Of a stretch of 33,617 nt of DNA, positions 1 to 7,488 are shown one piece after another. The notes under the pieces are model-generated. The model searched no databases and had not been told where the DNA came from. It saw only the letters and a list, made by a program, of their open reading frames with translations. Numbering within the stretch: position 1 is the stretch's first letter; every line of letters starts with the position of its first letter. The stretch is from Candidatus Levyibacteriota bacterium (lineage in GTDB: Bacteria > Patescibacteriota > Microgenomatia > Levybacterales > UBA12049). The translations under genes were made by a program, and so were the position numbers. The DNA is taken from the NCBI GenBank assembly GCA_013816255.1, contig JACDET010000001.1:1-33617 (forward strand), read 5' to 3'.

Positions 1-93
1 ATACAGAGCAATCAAAGCAGGAATCCTATCCAACCATTTCTGCCCTTCTTCACCACGAAGAGAAATAATATTTTTTACAAATTGTTGGTTCAT
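1..93 (-). CDS. Aminoglycoside phosphotransferase-like kinase, N-terminal fragment
   Basis: Only the first 31 codons are inside the window; the gene runs off the left edge. The visible peptide starts MNQQFVKNIISLRGEEG and continues with a WLDRIPALIALY segment. This resembles the start of the aminoglycoside/hydroxyurea resistance kinases (streptomycin 6-kinase type), which open with a helix, a short Gly-containing turn and then WL..LP.L. The start is supported by an extended -10 box (TGC TATACT) ending 6 nt before the ATG, the same arrangement seen for other genes here. No kinase motif is visible, so the family call is from the N-terminal pattern alone. Divergent from the DUF3800 gene. Confidence 0.5.
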   Translation of the reverse strand, partial: MNQQFVKNIISLRGEEGQKWLDRIPALIALY

Positions 94-99
94 GAAATT

Positions 100-108
100 A
101 GTATAGCA
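100..108 (-). promoter_or_regulatory. Extended -10 promoter, leaderless, for the kinase-like gene
   Basis: On the minus strand TGC TATACT is followed by 6 nt (AATTTC) and then the ATG at 93. With a normal distance from -10 to transcription start, the mRNA would begin at or next to the start codon. No good -35 is seen, as expected for an extended -10. Confidence 0.55.
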
Positions 109-140
109 AAATAATTCTTCACATTTATGAAAAACTAGTG

Positions 141-146
141 TAGTAT
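141..146 (+). promoter_or_regulatory. Possible -10 box for the DUF3800 gene
   Basis: TAGTAT lies 7 nt before the ATG at 154, which would give a leaderless transcript. A weak TTCACA sits 17 nt upstream at 118-123. The overlapping TATTAT at 144-149 is an alternative. Confidence 0.35.
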
Positions 147-153
147 TATCGTT

Positions 154-897
154 ATGGAATATAAGCTAATATCTATAGATGAGACTGGGAAAGCATCTTT
201 TAATCATGCTTCAGAATTCTTCATTTTATCCGGAGTTGTACTGCCAGAAAAGTTTAAAGTCGTTTTGGACAGAAAGATTCGGAGAATGAAAATGAAATAC
301 TTTCAAAATGAAGAAATTATATTTCATACAAGAGATATGTTACGGAAGAAAGGACAATTCATTGCATTGCAAGATCCCAAGGTAGAAGTGGCGTTTTGGT
401 CTGAGTTTATTAGTTTTATAAATCATCCAAAAATTAGTCTATTTTATATAATTGTTAATAAAGCAAAAGTTAAAAATTTAGGATGGCAACCAAAGACTGT
501 TCTTAGAAAGGCATATCTAGAACTATTAGAAGGATTTGCATCCCAGCTAAAAGTAAGCAATAGTAAAGGGAGAATAATAGTAGAGTCTGATCCTGCACAA
601 GATACATTCTTAATTCAGGCTCATAACAGGCTACAAGCACTGGGCACTACAGATAAATCTATTAATAATCATGATTATCAGCAAATGGTAACATCTTTAA
701 GTTTGGTAAATAAAGAAAATTTAGATATTGATATACAGATTGCTGATGCGCTAGCACCTTTTGCAGGAATGAAGTATAAAACTGAAGTACTAAAAGAAAA
801 AACGAAGCTAACTCCTCTTGATAAAATGAAAGTCAGATTAATAAATAGAAAGTTAGCAAATAAGACCAACCCTAGCTTATTTAAACCCCTTATATAA
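154..897 (+). CDS. DUF3800 family protein
   Basis: A 247-residue protein of the DUF3800 family, whose members are of unknown function, are predicted to have an RNase H-like fold, and are frequent on mobile elements and near defence genes. Seen here: the N-terminal SIDETG motif (about residues 7-12) followed by a hydrophobic FFILSGVVLP strand, a central IIVESDPAQD segment (about 140-150), and a C-terminal IQIADALAPF segment. The conserved acidic residues of these three blocks are the likely metal-binding or catalytic set by family analogy. No defence partner is next to it; its neighbours are a divergent kinase-like gene and a convergent flavin protein. Most likely transcribed alone. Confidence 0.75.
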   Translation: MEYKLISIDETGKASFNHASEFFILSGVVLPEKFKVVLDRKIRRMKMKYFQNEEIIFHTRDMLRKKGQFIALQDPKVEVAFWSEFISFINHPKISLFYIIVNKAKVKNLGWQPKTVLRKAYLELLEGFASQLKVSNSKGRIIVESDPAQDTFLIQAHNRLQALGTTDKSINNHDYQQMVTSLSLVNKENLDIDIQIADALAPFAGMKYKTEVLKEKTKLTPLDKMKVRLINRKLANKTNPSLFKPLI

Positions 898-936
898 CGG
901 AAAAAGCCGGCCTTGGCTATCCGCACAATTACCGAC

Positions 937-988
937 TTCTCTCAATTTGAATTGTATATCAACATGTATATAAATTCAAGATAGAGAA
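937..988. terminator. Imperfect inverted repeat, possible bidirectional terminator
   Basis: TTCTCT..TTGAATT..TATAT pairs imperfectly with ATATAAATTCAAGATAGAGAA around a loop near 958-966. It lies between two convergent genes ending at 897 and 999, where a shared terminator is expected. No clear T-tract follows on the plus strand. Confidence 0.4.
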
Positions 989-998
989 TTGTAATAAA

Positions 999-1475
999 TT
1001 ATTTTGTCAAGTCTATCTCAACTCTAATATCAATAAAATTCCCGTTCTTCTCCCCCCCACTATTCATCCAAACCTTTTCTGGAACTGCTTTATAAATTCT
1101 TCTTGGATAACTACCTAAAAACTCTTTAACTTCTCGCTTCTTAGGATCTTGATTCTTCCTTCTATACAAGTATCCCAACGCTTCAGCTATTTCTGTCTTT
1201 TCTGTCAACGCATAGGCCTTGGCTTTTATATAAACTCCTTCTCCAGTCCCTTCTGGTACAGTTGAATCATAAATAACGAGGAATACATGTCCATTGTCTG
1301 CAATATTCTGTGAATGCTGTCCATTTTGATCAGAAGCCCAGTAAAAATTGTATTCTTTATCAGATGCTGAATAAACAGGAGCGTTCCAAGGCTTACCATC
1401 CTTAGACGCTGTAGCAATAGTTATATAGAGGATTTGTTCAATGATTTCTCTTGCTCTTTTATTGAATTTATCCAT
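999..1475 (-). CDS. Pyridoxamine 5'-phosphate oxidase-like split-barrel flavoprotein
   Basis: A 158-residue protein matching the general pattern of the FMN-binding split-barrel (PNPOx-like) superfamily. An N-terminal helix is followed by LYITIATASKDGKPWNAPVY, the usual first two strands in which small-molecule redox proteins of this group start, then FYWASDQNGQHSQNIADNGHV with the typical S/N..NI motif near the flavin phosphate. The later PRRIYKAVPEKVWMN stretch is the usual final barrel strand. The substrate cannot be told from sequence; these proteins range from PNP oxidases to F420- or heme-binding reductases. The gene follows the unknown post-ftsZ gene by 26 nt and may be at the distal end of that transcript. 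Confidence 0.65.
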   Translation of the reverse strand: MDKFNKRAREIIEQILYITIATASKDGKPWNAPVYSASDKEYNFYWASDQNGQHSQNIADNGHVFLVIYDSTVPEGTGEGVYIKAKAYALTEKTEIAEALGYLYRRKNQDPKKREVKEFLGSYPRRIYKAVPEKVWMNSGGEKNGNFIDIRVEIDLTK

Positions 1476-1501
1476 AGAAGAATTTATTTTTACAGAATTT
1501 T

Positions 1502-2104
1502 TTACTCAATAACAATATCTCTTGTTGTTCTCCAAACTGCGCGTTGTGATCTGCGTATCTCTTCAAGATCTGTGGCAAGTCGGGCTGATACTTGGTCTGC
1601 GCGCGCGATCTCTTCTCTGAGTCTTGAAGCTTCGTCAGGTTGAAGCCGCATAGCGATATCTTTTTGATCTCCATTAAGCCCTGGTGAGCTAACAAATGCA
1701 ACTAATGCTATTGCTTCTTCTCCATCCAACTCACGAGTTACACCAAAACCTATTAACTGCATTTTCGGAAGATGATTCCGCACAATAACATCGTCATCTC
1801 GTACACCAAATACAGTCCGCGCAATTGGAATACCATTAACTTCAGTAGGAGTATATCCAACAACTTCTATCATATGCGTTGGAACAAAAGGTAACCCTTG
1901 AATACCACCTATTCCAGCATCAGGTGTAGAAAGAGTATGCGTAATCTCATCTCCTCCAATAAGACTTCTTGTTTCTGCTTTGGTAGTCGATGAAGGATAG
2001 ACAGTAGAAACTCCTCTGTGTTGCTCCGCAATTACAGGAGCAACTGCTGCATCAACAATATGCTTAAACGCTCTAGCTTGATGAGAACTGCCTTCAATTG
2101 TCAT
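1502..2104 (-). CDS. Unknown protein encoded directly after ftsZ
   Basis: A 200-residue protein that I do not recognise. The start is taken at the ATG at 2104, 2 nt after the ftsZ stop; an upstream ATG at 2143 would overlap ftsZ and is less likely. Visible features are a short N-terminal helix (AFKHIVDAAVAPVI), a central region rich in Gly/Thr/Val, a conserved-looking LIGFGVTRELDGEEAIALVAFV strand-loop-strand, and a C-terminal charged helix (about residues 155-190, EEIARADQVSARLATDLEEIRR) with coiled-coil character. No signal peptide or membrane segment. Tight spacing suggests co-expression with FtsZ, so a division-linked role is possible but is only an inference. Confidence 0.6.
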   Translation of the reverse strand: MTIEGSSHQARAFKHIVDAAVAPVIAEQHRGVSTVYPSSTTKAETRSLIGGDEITHTLSTPDAGIGGIQGLPFVPTHMIEVVGYTPTEVNGIPIARTVFGVRDDDVIVRNHLPKMQLIGFGVTRELDGEEAIALVAFVSSPGLNGDQKDIAMRLQPDEASRLREEIARADQVSARLATDLEEIRRSQRAVWRTTRDIVIE

Positions 2105-2106
2105 AG

Positions 2107-3306
2107 TTAATTTCTCTGTCTGAGGAACGCGGGGATGTCCCATTCATCTTCTGCGGCTTTTTCGTCTTTTTTGTCTTGGTGCGGTTGTTGCATTTGTTGT
2201 TGTTGTGGTGGTTGATTGGTATTGTCATCATCGTCGTCATTTTGTTGTTGCTGTGGATCATTCTGTTGGACTGGTGGCTGGGTCCTCGTCAACGGTGTGT
2301 CTGTGACTTGTGGGGTTGGTTGTGGGATGACGAACTGTTGGAGTCGTTGTTTGGCTTGGTCAAAACCTGTTGCAACAACTGTGATACGGATTTGATCGTG
2401 CATTGTCTCATCGATTGTCGCACCAAAGATGATGTTGGCATCTGGATCGGCTGCACTTGAGATGATCTTGGCTGCTTCGTCGACTTCAGTCATTGTCAGA
2501 TCAGATCCGCCGACCACGTTGAAGAGCACTCCCCGTGCGCCTTCCATACTGATTTCAAGAAGCGGGGACGCGATAGCAGAACGTGCGGCTGTCTGGGCTC
2601 GATTTTCGCCGACACCACTGCCAATACCCATAAGGGCGGAGCCAGCGTCGGACATGATGTTCCGGACATCGGCGAAATCGACATTGATGAGACCAGGCAT
2701 GGTAATGATTTCAGAGATACCTTGGACGCCTTGGGTCAAGACTGAATCAGCTACTTTAAATGCATCCAAAAGACTTAACTTACGGTCGACGACATCAAGG
2801 ATCCTCTGATTTGGAATCACAATCAACGTATCTACTTTATCTTTGAGGCTATCTATGCCTTCTTCAGCACTGACCATACGGCGTGTACCTTCGAACATAA
2901 AAGGCTTCGTGACAACGGCAACTGTCAATGCGCCAACTTCTTTGGCGATTCCGGCCACAACTGAAGTCGCGCCAGTTCCTGTTCCGCCTCCCATTCCAGC
3001 GGTTAAGAAAACCATATCTGAGCCTTCGAGAGCGCTTTTGATTTTTTCAGAAGATTCTTCAGCAGCTTGACGGCCGATTTCAGGATCTCCACCTGATCCA
3101 AGACCTTTGGTGAAGACTTCACCAATTTGGATTTTGGTATCTGCTTTGTTGAGCAGAAGCGCTTGCGCGTCTGTGTTGATAGCTACGAAGTCGACACCGT
3201 GGATGGTTCCATTGGAGATCATTGAGCCGATAGCATTGCTTCCACCGCCACCAATACCCATGACACGAATTTTGGCGAAATTTGAAGATTGTGGTCGAAT
3301 TAACAT
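2107..3306 (-). CDS. ftsZ: Cell division protein FtsZ
   Basis: The tubulin-like GTPase that polymerises into the Z ring at midcell, 399 residues. The nucleotide-binding core starts with [11 protein letters not shown]; the tubulin signature GGGTGTG is at 106-112, and the catalytic T7 loop NVDFADVR is at about 208-215. The globular domain ends near residue 330. It is followed by a linker rich in Gln, Asp, Asn and Pro, and a C-terminal conserved peptide [10 protein letters not shown] that normally binds FtsA. The linker is encoded by CAA/CAG and GAT/GAC runs, unlike its surroundings. Lies 88 nt downstream of ftsA on the same strand, the normal ftsA-ftsZ order. Function is near certain. Confidence 0.98.
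   Translation of the reverse strand: MLIRPQSSNFAKIRVMGIGGGGSNAIGSMISNGTIHGVDFVAINTDAQALLLNKADTKIQIGEVFTKGLGSGGDPEIGRQAAEESSEKIKSALEGSDMVFLTAGMGGGTGTGATSVVAGIAKEVGALTVAVVTKPFMFEGTRRMVSAEEGIDSLKDKVDTLIVIPNQRILDVVDRKLSLLDAFKVADSVLTQGVQGISEIITMPGLINVDFADVRNIMSDAGSALMGIGSGVGENRAQTAARSAIASPLLEISMEGARGVLFNVVGGSDLTMTEVDEAAKIISSAADPDANIIFGATIDETMHDQIRITVVATGFDQAKQRLQQFVIPQPTPQVTDTPLTRTQPPVQQNDPQQQQNDDDDDNTNQPPQQQQMQQPHQDKKDEKAAEDEWDIPAFLRQRN
2184..2275. repeat. Trinucleotide-rich tract in the FtsZ linker
   Basis: Runs of TTG and GTC/ATC triplets (plus strand) encode the Gln-rich and Asp-rich parts of the FtsZ C-terminal linker. Such tracts can change in length by whole codons through slippage without breaking the frame. 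Confidence 0.6.
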
Positions 3307-3325
3307 AGTATGTGGGCTTGGTCAA

Positions 3326-3334
3326 ATCCTACCA
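3326..3334 (-). promoter_or_regulatory. Candidate extended -10 box before ftsZ
   Basis: TGG TAGGAT on the minus strand lies 19 nt before the ftsZ ATG, in the 88-nt ftsA-ftsZ gap, and would give a leader of about 12 nt. No clear Shine-Dalgarno sequence follows. The match is weaker than for other promoters here. Confidence 0.3.
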
Positions 3335-3394
3335 GATATATTCTAGGTTTGCAATAAGGAAATGGTATAAACAGTGTCACTTTTAGTAAGTATT

Positions 3395-4678
3395 TTACGG
3401 AATAAATGATTTGATGAGGTTAATGATTTTTTTTATGACTTTATTTGCTCCGCCTCCACCTGATGGCATGGAGAATCGTGAAGTTGATCGGGCTGGTGCA
3501 TTACCCATACCGTAACGGATAAGACCAATTGCTGTTGAGAATGCAGGATGTTGGACCTCATCGATAATACCTTTAACATCGGTCGGCATACCAATTCTCA
3601 CAGGCATCGCGAGCGTCCTTCGTGCAGCTTCACGCAAACCGACAGTCAACGCACCGCCACCGGTGAAGACGATACCGGCTGGAGTTTGCGCCGCAAAACC
3701 ACTCTTTTTGATCTCAATACCAATCATCGTACAAATTTCATTAAGCCTTGGACGGATGATGCCGTCAACAAGGGTTTTTTGTGATACTTTGCGGATTTCT
3801 TCGGAAAGGTTCAGTGGCGTCAGATCGACTTCATCAGAAGGCTTTGGTGCTGCTGCTTCGCCATCTTCAGTTCGAGTGAGTTTCTTATTGTAATTTTGTG
3901 AGAAGAATAACTTGATTTTTTCAGCACTTTCAAGTGAGATACGAAGACCAATTGCCAGGTCATTGGTCACATGCCGTGCGCCAATCGCGAGAACGGATGA
4001 ATACGCGACTGATCCCTCGGTATAAATTGAAATATCAGTCGTCCCAGCTCCGATATCTACCAACACAACACCAAGTTCTTTTTCAGTATCTGAAAGTACT
4101 GAAAGCGAACTAGCATAGCCACTAAATGCAAAGCTATCGATATCCACACCTACTTCTGAGAAAGCTTTTTCAAGGTTTCTCAGAGAGACACTGTTGGCAG
4201 TCACGATATGGGTATCCACTTCAAGTCTTGTGCCTGACATACCGACTGGATCTTTGATGCCTTCTTGTCCATCGACAATATAATTTCGTGGAAGCACATG
4301 GATGATGTCACGGGTTGAGGGGATAGAGATAGCTTTGGCTGCGTCGATGACACGTTGTAAATCGCTTTCTGAGATCTCACCATTTGGCGTAGCTACTGCG
4401 ACAACACCACGAGAATTTTGACAGTCAATTTGACTGCCACCTAAAGAAACCATCACATGTGAAGCCGAATAACCTGCCATGCGCTCGGCGGCTTCAAGGG
4501 ACGCATTAATCGCATGAACAGCTTCGTCAATGTCAACAACTTGTCCTTTTCGGATGCCTTGTGATTTTACTTCTGAAACACCGAGGACGTTAACGACATT
4601 TTCTATAACTTTAGAGATGACTGTAACTATTTTGTATGTTCCAACGTCAATTGCAACAAGTATTTTTCCTTCATTCAT
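3395..4678 (-). CDS. ftsA: Cell division protein FtsA
   Basis: An actin-like ATPase (427 residues) that tethers FtsZ to the membrane. The phosphate-1 motif AIDVGTYKI is near residues 9-17, phosphate-2 VVLVDIGAGTTDISIY is in the middle, and the adenosine motif GIVFTGGGAL is near the end. The SHS2 insertion (GVSEVKSQGIRKGQV) characteristic of FtsA is present. The C-terminus, after a Gly-rich linker, is a short amphipathic helix (NKVIKKIINLIKSFIP), the membrane-targeting sequence of the family. An AAAGAG stretch about 5 nt before the ATG is a weak ribosome-binding site. Lies between the ftsQ-like gene and ftsZ, as in most bacteria. Confidence 0.97.
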   Translation of the reverse strand: MNEGKILVAIDVGTYKIVTVISKVIENVVNVLGVSEVKSQGIRKGQVVDIDEAVHAINASLEAAERMAGYSASHVMVSLGGSQIDCQNSRGVVAVATPNGEISESDLQRVIDAAKAISIPSTRDIIHVLPRNYIVDGQEGIKDPVGMSGTRLEVDTHIVTANSVSLRNLEKAFSEVGVDIDSFAFSGYASSLSVLSDTEKELGVVLVDIGAGTTDISIYTEGSVAYSSVLAIGARHVTNDLAIGLRISLESAEKIKLFFSQNYNKKLTRTEDGEAAAPKPSDEVDLTPLNLSEEIRKVSQKTLVDGIIRPRLNEICTMIGIEIKKSGFAAQTPAGIVFTGGGALTVGLREAARRTLAMPVRIGMPTDVKGIIDEVQHPAFSTAIGLIRYGMGNAPARSTSRFSMPSGGGGANKVIKKIINLIKSFIP

Positions 4679-4718
4679 ATACTCTTTTTAAATCATTTTA
4701 CAGATAGTGTAGTATGCC

Positions 4719-4763
4719 TCGTCGTTCATTCTGCCTTAATAATTTTTGCAAAATGAATGACGA
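4719..4763. repeat. Inverted repeat between ftsQ and ftsA
   Basis: TCGTCGTTCATT at 4719-4730 pairs with AATGAATGACGA at 4752-4763 with one mismatch, leaving a loop of 21 nt. It may be a degenerate member of the TGTCAT...ATGACA repeat group, a terminator, or an RNA hairpin at the ftsQ-ftsA junction. Confidence 0.55.
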
Positions 4764-4776
4764 TAGGTATATCTCA

Positions 4777-5220
4777 TTATTTGGGCACTATTACGGGCTT
4801 CTCAAAACGCAAATCTAACCGTGAAAACAGCTTATCTTCCATTGTAAGGTGTGAAAGGATGAATTGTAAAGAGGCTATTTGTTTAATTATATCCTTTTGG
4901 CCCGAAAATGTCACGGCACCACCTTGCTTTAACGTAACAATATAAACATCTTTCGCTGTTTTTTCAATTTTTGTATAGGCTATTTGTTCTTTTTGCAATT
5001 CTCTCTTTAATAGCTCAACTTGATTATCTTTCTGGCTCGCTTGTGCGAATTTCATACTCGCCAACGGACTTACGTACAAAGGTTTACTCATTTCTATCGT
5101 AATATAGTAAAACGTCCCTGCACCAACAGCACTTACCATACCAGCAATCACCAAACAAAATAATACAATCTTCTTGGCAGCTCTCTTTTGTTTCCGGTCA
5201 ATATTAGGCTTTTGTTTCAT
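4777..5220 (-). CDS. ftsQ: Minimal FtsQ/DivIB-like division protein
   Basis: A 147-residue bitopic membrane protein in the ftsQ position, between murG and ftsA. A basic cytoplasmic start (MKQKPNIDRKQKRAAKK) is followed by one membrane helix at about 18-41. The short extracytoplasmic part ends with SRLDLRFEKPVIVPK, which matches the C-terminal β strand pattern of FtsQ/DivIB (LDLR followed by a short turn and PVV). The POTRA domain that normally follows the membrane helix (FtsQ is usually 250-280 residues) is not recognisable; about 50 residues replace it, including a charged helix (about 68-85). The gene overlaps the murG 3' end by 17 nt, so translation is probably coupled. The assignment rests on position, topology and the C-terminal motif. 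Confidence 0.7.
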   Translation of the reverse strand: MKQKPNIDRKQKRAAKKIVLFCLVIAGMVSAVGAGTFYYITIEMSKPLYVSPLASMKFAQASQKDNQVELLKRELQKEQIAYTKIEKTAKDVYIVTLKQGGAVTFSGQKDIIKQIASLQFILSHLTMEDKLFSRLDLRFEKPVIVPK

Positions 5221-6322
5221 GCTTTACAATCTCAATAATTTTGTCGGCTGCGTCGCGATCAATTAATTCATGTGTTACAACTGCATGACTTTTATATGTT
5301 TCTATATTGGAAAGCATTTCTTGTACTTTTTCAACAAATAGTTCAGGCGTTAACACATCTTGTTCAAACACTTCTCCCAAACCAGTACTCTGCACAAATT
5401 GCGCATTGGTTAATTGTTCGTGCTGTTGACCATATGGCAGAGGGATAAGCATACACGGTTTACCAAGATACAATAGTTCGCTCACGGTTCCAATTCCAGA
5501 ACGCGCGATAACCAAATCAGCATGCTGAATCATCGAAACGACCTGATCTGATGGAACAAATTTGGTCAGTTCATAGCGTTTTTGTAAATGCTCAGGAAAA
5601 CTTGCGCGCTTTTGCTGTAATCGATCATAGTCTCCAAATTCAGTGGCACTTCCTGTTTGATGGATCACCAAATAATTTTCCAAAAGCTTTTCAAGTGCTC
5701 CTTCTACCAATAGATTAATCCCATGTGCCCCACCACTGCCCCCGGTTACATACAGTAAAGGGTGTTTATTGTTTGAGCCATGTCGAGAACTATCTGCATA
5801 TTCAAAGAATTCTTTGCGCAAAGGGTTCCCGGTCAATACTGTTTTGTCTTTTGGAAAAAATTGCTCTGAATATTTCCACGAAATACAAATCTTATCGGCA
5901 AATTTACTTACAATCTTATTTGATAGTCCCGCTTGAAGCGTTTGTTCATGGAGCACTATGGGAATTTTTTGCATCTTCGCCGCAACGGCAATTGGTACTG
6001 CGATATACCCGCCAAATGATAATACGACATCAGGTTTAAAATCTTTAAGAATTTTCGTCGCTTGGGAGAGTCCAACCGGAATTTTTAGTAGGGAGGATAT
6101 TGTATGCGTAGAGAGTTTTCTTTGTAGTCTGCCTGTGGTGATTGGAGTAAACGGTATTCCTAATTTTTGCGCTGTTTGATATTCAAAAGATAAAGCCTCA
6201 TCTCCTTCAAATGCATATTTCCGTCCAACAACCAGAACTTCCCATTCCTTAGGTAATTTATCCAAAACAGCCAAAGCAGGAGCAAAATGCCCCCCACCTC
6301 CAGCAACAATTAAAAGTTTCAT
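5204..6322 (-). CDS. murG: UDP-GlcNAc:lipid I GlcNAc transferase MurG
   Basis: A GT-B glycosyltransferase of 372 residues that converts lipid I to lipid II on the inner face of the membrane. The N-terminal glycine-rich loop is AGGGGHFAPALAV (7-19). Also seen are LSFGGYIAVP and HEQTLQAGLSNK in domain 1, GNPLR before the linker, TGGSGGAHGIN at the start of domain 2, and the UDP-binding region ARSGIGTVSELLYLGKP with HEQLTNA. At residues about 178-185 (SSRHGSNN), just before domain 2, an insertion is encoded by a repeat fragment also found in pgeF. A promoter with an extended -10 lies 6 nt upstream of the ATG, so murG-ftsQ-ftsA-ftsZ could form its own transcript. Confidence 0.96.
   Translation of the reverse strand: MKLLIVAGGGGHFAPALAVLDKLPKEWEVLVVGRKYAFEGDEALSFEYQTAQKLGIPFTPITTGRLQRKLSTHTISSLLKIPVGLSQATKILKDFKPDVVLSFGGYIAVPIAVAAKMQKIPIVLHEQTLQAGLSNKIVSKFADKICISWKYSEQFFPKDKTVLTGNPLRKEFFEYADSSRHGSNNKHPLLYVTGGSGGAHGINLLVEGALEKLLENYLVIHQTGSATEFGDYDRLQQKRASFPEHLQKRYELTKFVPSDQVVSMIQHADLVIARSGIGTVSELLYLGKPCMLIPLPYGQQHEQLTNAQFVQSTGLGEVFEQDVLTPELFVEKVQEMLSNIETYKSHAVVTHELIDRDAADKIIEIVKHETKA
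5768..5791. repeat. Repeat fragment type E, copy inside murG
   Basis: 24 nt matching 20 of 24 positions of the copies at 14066 and 15921 (shared ends ATTGTT and TCGAGAACT). Translated in the same frame as the pgeF copy, giving SSRHGSNN versus SSRLHSNN. Confidence 0.7.
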
Positions 6323-6328
6323 ATGATA

Positions 6329-6337
6329 AGTATATCA
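6329..6337 (-). promoter_or_regulatory. Extended -10 promoter, leaderless, for murG
   Basis: TGA TATACT then TATCAT (6 nt) and the murG ATG. The mRNA would start at about the first base of the start codon. Lies in the 38-nt gap after ftsW. Confidence 0.6.
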
Positions 6338-6360
6338 CTCTTGAGGTAGTTTACTTAATG

Positions 6361-7464
6361 TTAACTTCTTGATTGTTTGGCGATATTAAGAAGGACACCC
6401 ATAGATGCAAGATCAATAATAAGAGCTGAGCCTCCGTATGAGATGAATGGTAATGGGACACCAGTCAATGGGACCAATGCCGTCATGGCGGCCAAATTGA
6501 TGACAGTCTGGATACCGATAAAAGCTATGATGCCACCAGCGAGGAGTTTGCCGAAACTATCTTTGGCACGTGATGCGATATATAAACAACGCCAAATAAA
6601 AGCCGCAAAAACCATGATCAACACAACCGATCCGATAAAACCAAATTCTTCAGCAATAATCGGGAAAATTGAATCAGTTACATTTTCCGGTAAGTAGGCG
6701 TATTTCTGTATTGAATTTCCCACACCCAGACCAAATAGCCCACCAGATCCTAATGCAATTAAGATCTGTTTCACATGATATGACGTATCTTGAATTGAAT
6801 TTCCTAAGTTGAGAAAGCTTGTTAGGCGGGATAAACGGTACGGTTCAATGATAATATAAAGAAAACCGATAATGCCGACAAAAGGCGCAATAAAGAGGAA
6901 GTAAAAAATATTTCCACCCGAAAGAAAGTAAATGACGAGCGCTTCAAAAAGAATAATTGAAGCTGTTCCCAAATCTGGCTCAAGCATAATAAGCAGGAGA
7001 ATTGCTCCCATCAGAAGCAAAAATGCTCCAAATCTTCCTTTTTCTTTATGCGAGAACCAAGCTGCCAAATATATTGCCAAACCTAATTTCACAAACTCTG
7101 CAGGTTGCAATGTGATAAAGCCTAAATTTACCCATCTATTTGCACCCAAAGCATTGGAACCAATTCCAGGAATAAATACTAATATTAAAAGAACGAGAGC
7201 AATAATAAGAAGCGGAAGTGCCAAGTGATATAACTTATGATAATCAGTTCTATAAGCGATGAATAGCGCAGCAAAACCTAAGATACACCAAACAATTTGA
7301 TCCTTGATAAAACCATATTTGTCACCAAAAAGATTAAACGCAACAACTGAGGAAGAATTAAAAATCATGAGGAGTCCAAATAACGTAAGCGAAGTAACGA
7401 TACTAAATAAAACAATATCGAATTTTCCGGTAGATACTTTTTTAAAACGAAAACGTGATTTCAT
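6361..7464 (-). CDS. ftsW: Septal peptidoglycan glycosyltransferase FtsW (SEDS family)
   Basis: A 367-residue polytopic membrane protein with about ten hydrophobic helices, which polymerises lipid II together with its class B penicillin-binding protein (here FtsI). Signature blocks are GANRWVNLGFITLQPAEFVK after helix 3, LEPDLGTASI, LPENVTDSIFPIIAEEFGFIG (with the Asp of the SEDS catalytic region), and PLTGVPLPFISYGGSAL near the C-terminus. The length is typical. RodA is the alternative within the family; the location between mraY and murG in the dcw cluster favours FtsW. Starts 24 nt after the mraY stop, with no clear Shine-Dalgarno sequence. Confidence 0.95.
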   Translation of the reverse strand: MKSRFRFKKVSTGKFDIVLFSIVTSLTLFGLLMIFNSSSVVAFNLFGDKYGFIKDQIVWCILGFAALFIAYRTDYHKLYHLALPLLIIALVLLILVFIPGIGSNALGANRWVNLGFITLQPAEFVKLGLAIYLAAWFSHKEKGRFGAFLLLMGAILLLIMLEPDLGTASIILFEALVIYFLSGGNIFYFLFIAPFVGIIGFLYIIIEPYRLSRLTSFLNLGNSIQDTSYHVKQILIALGSGGLFGLGVGNSIQKYAYLPENVTDSIFPIIAEEFGFIGSVVLIMVFAAFIWRCLYIASRAKDSFGKLLAGGIIAFIGIQTVINLAAMTALVPLTGVPLPFISYGGSALIIDLASMGVLLNIAKQSRS

Positions 7465-7488
7465 CAGGCAGTAACAAATGTAAGCAAA

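Noticed and set aside
154-897. A defence island around the DUF3800 gene
   Set aside because: No nuclease, methylase, toxin or mobile-element gene is visible next to it inside the window; a single DUF3800 gene is not enough.
2176-2809. Plus-strand open frames opposite ftsZ
   Set aside because: They lie fully antisense to a conserved gene, have low-complexity or Arg/Ser-rich composition and no family pattern. The same applies to all other antisense frames over mur, fts, glyS and glycosyltransferase genes.
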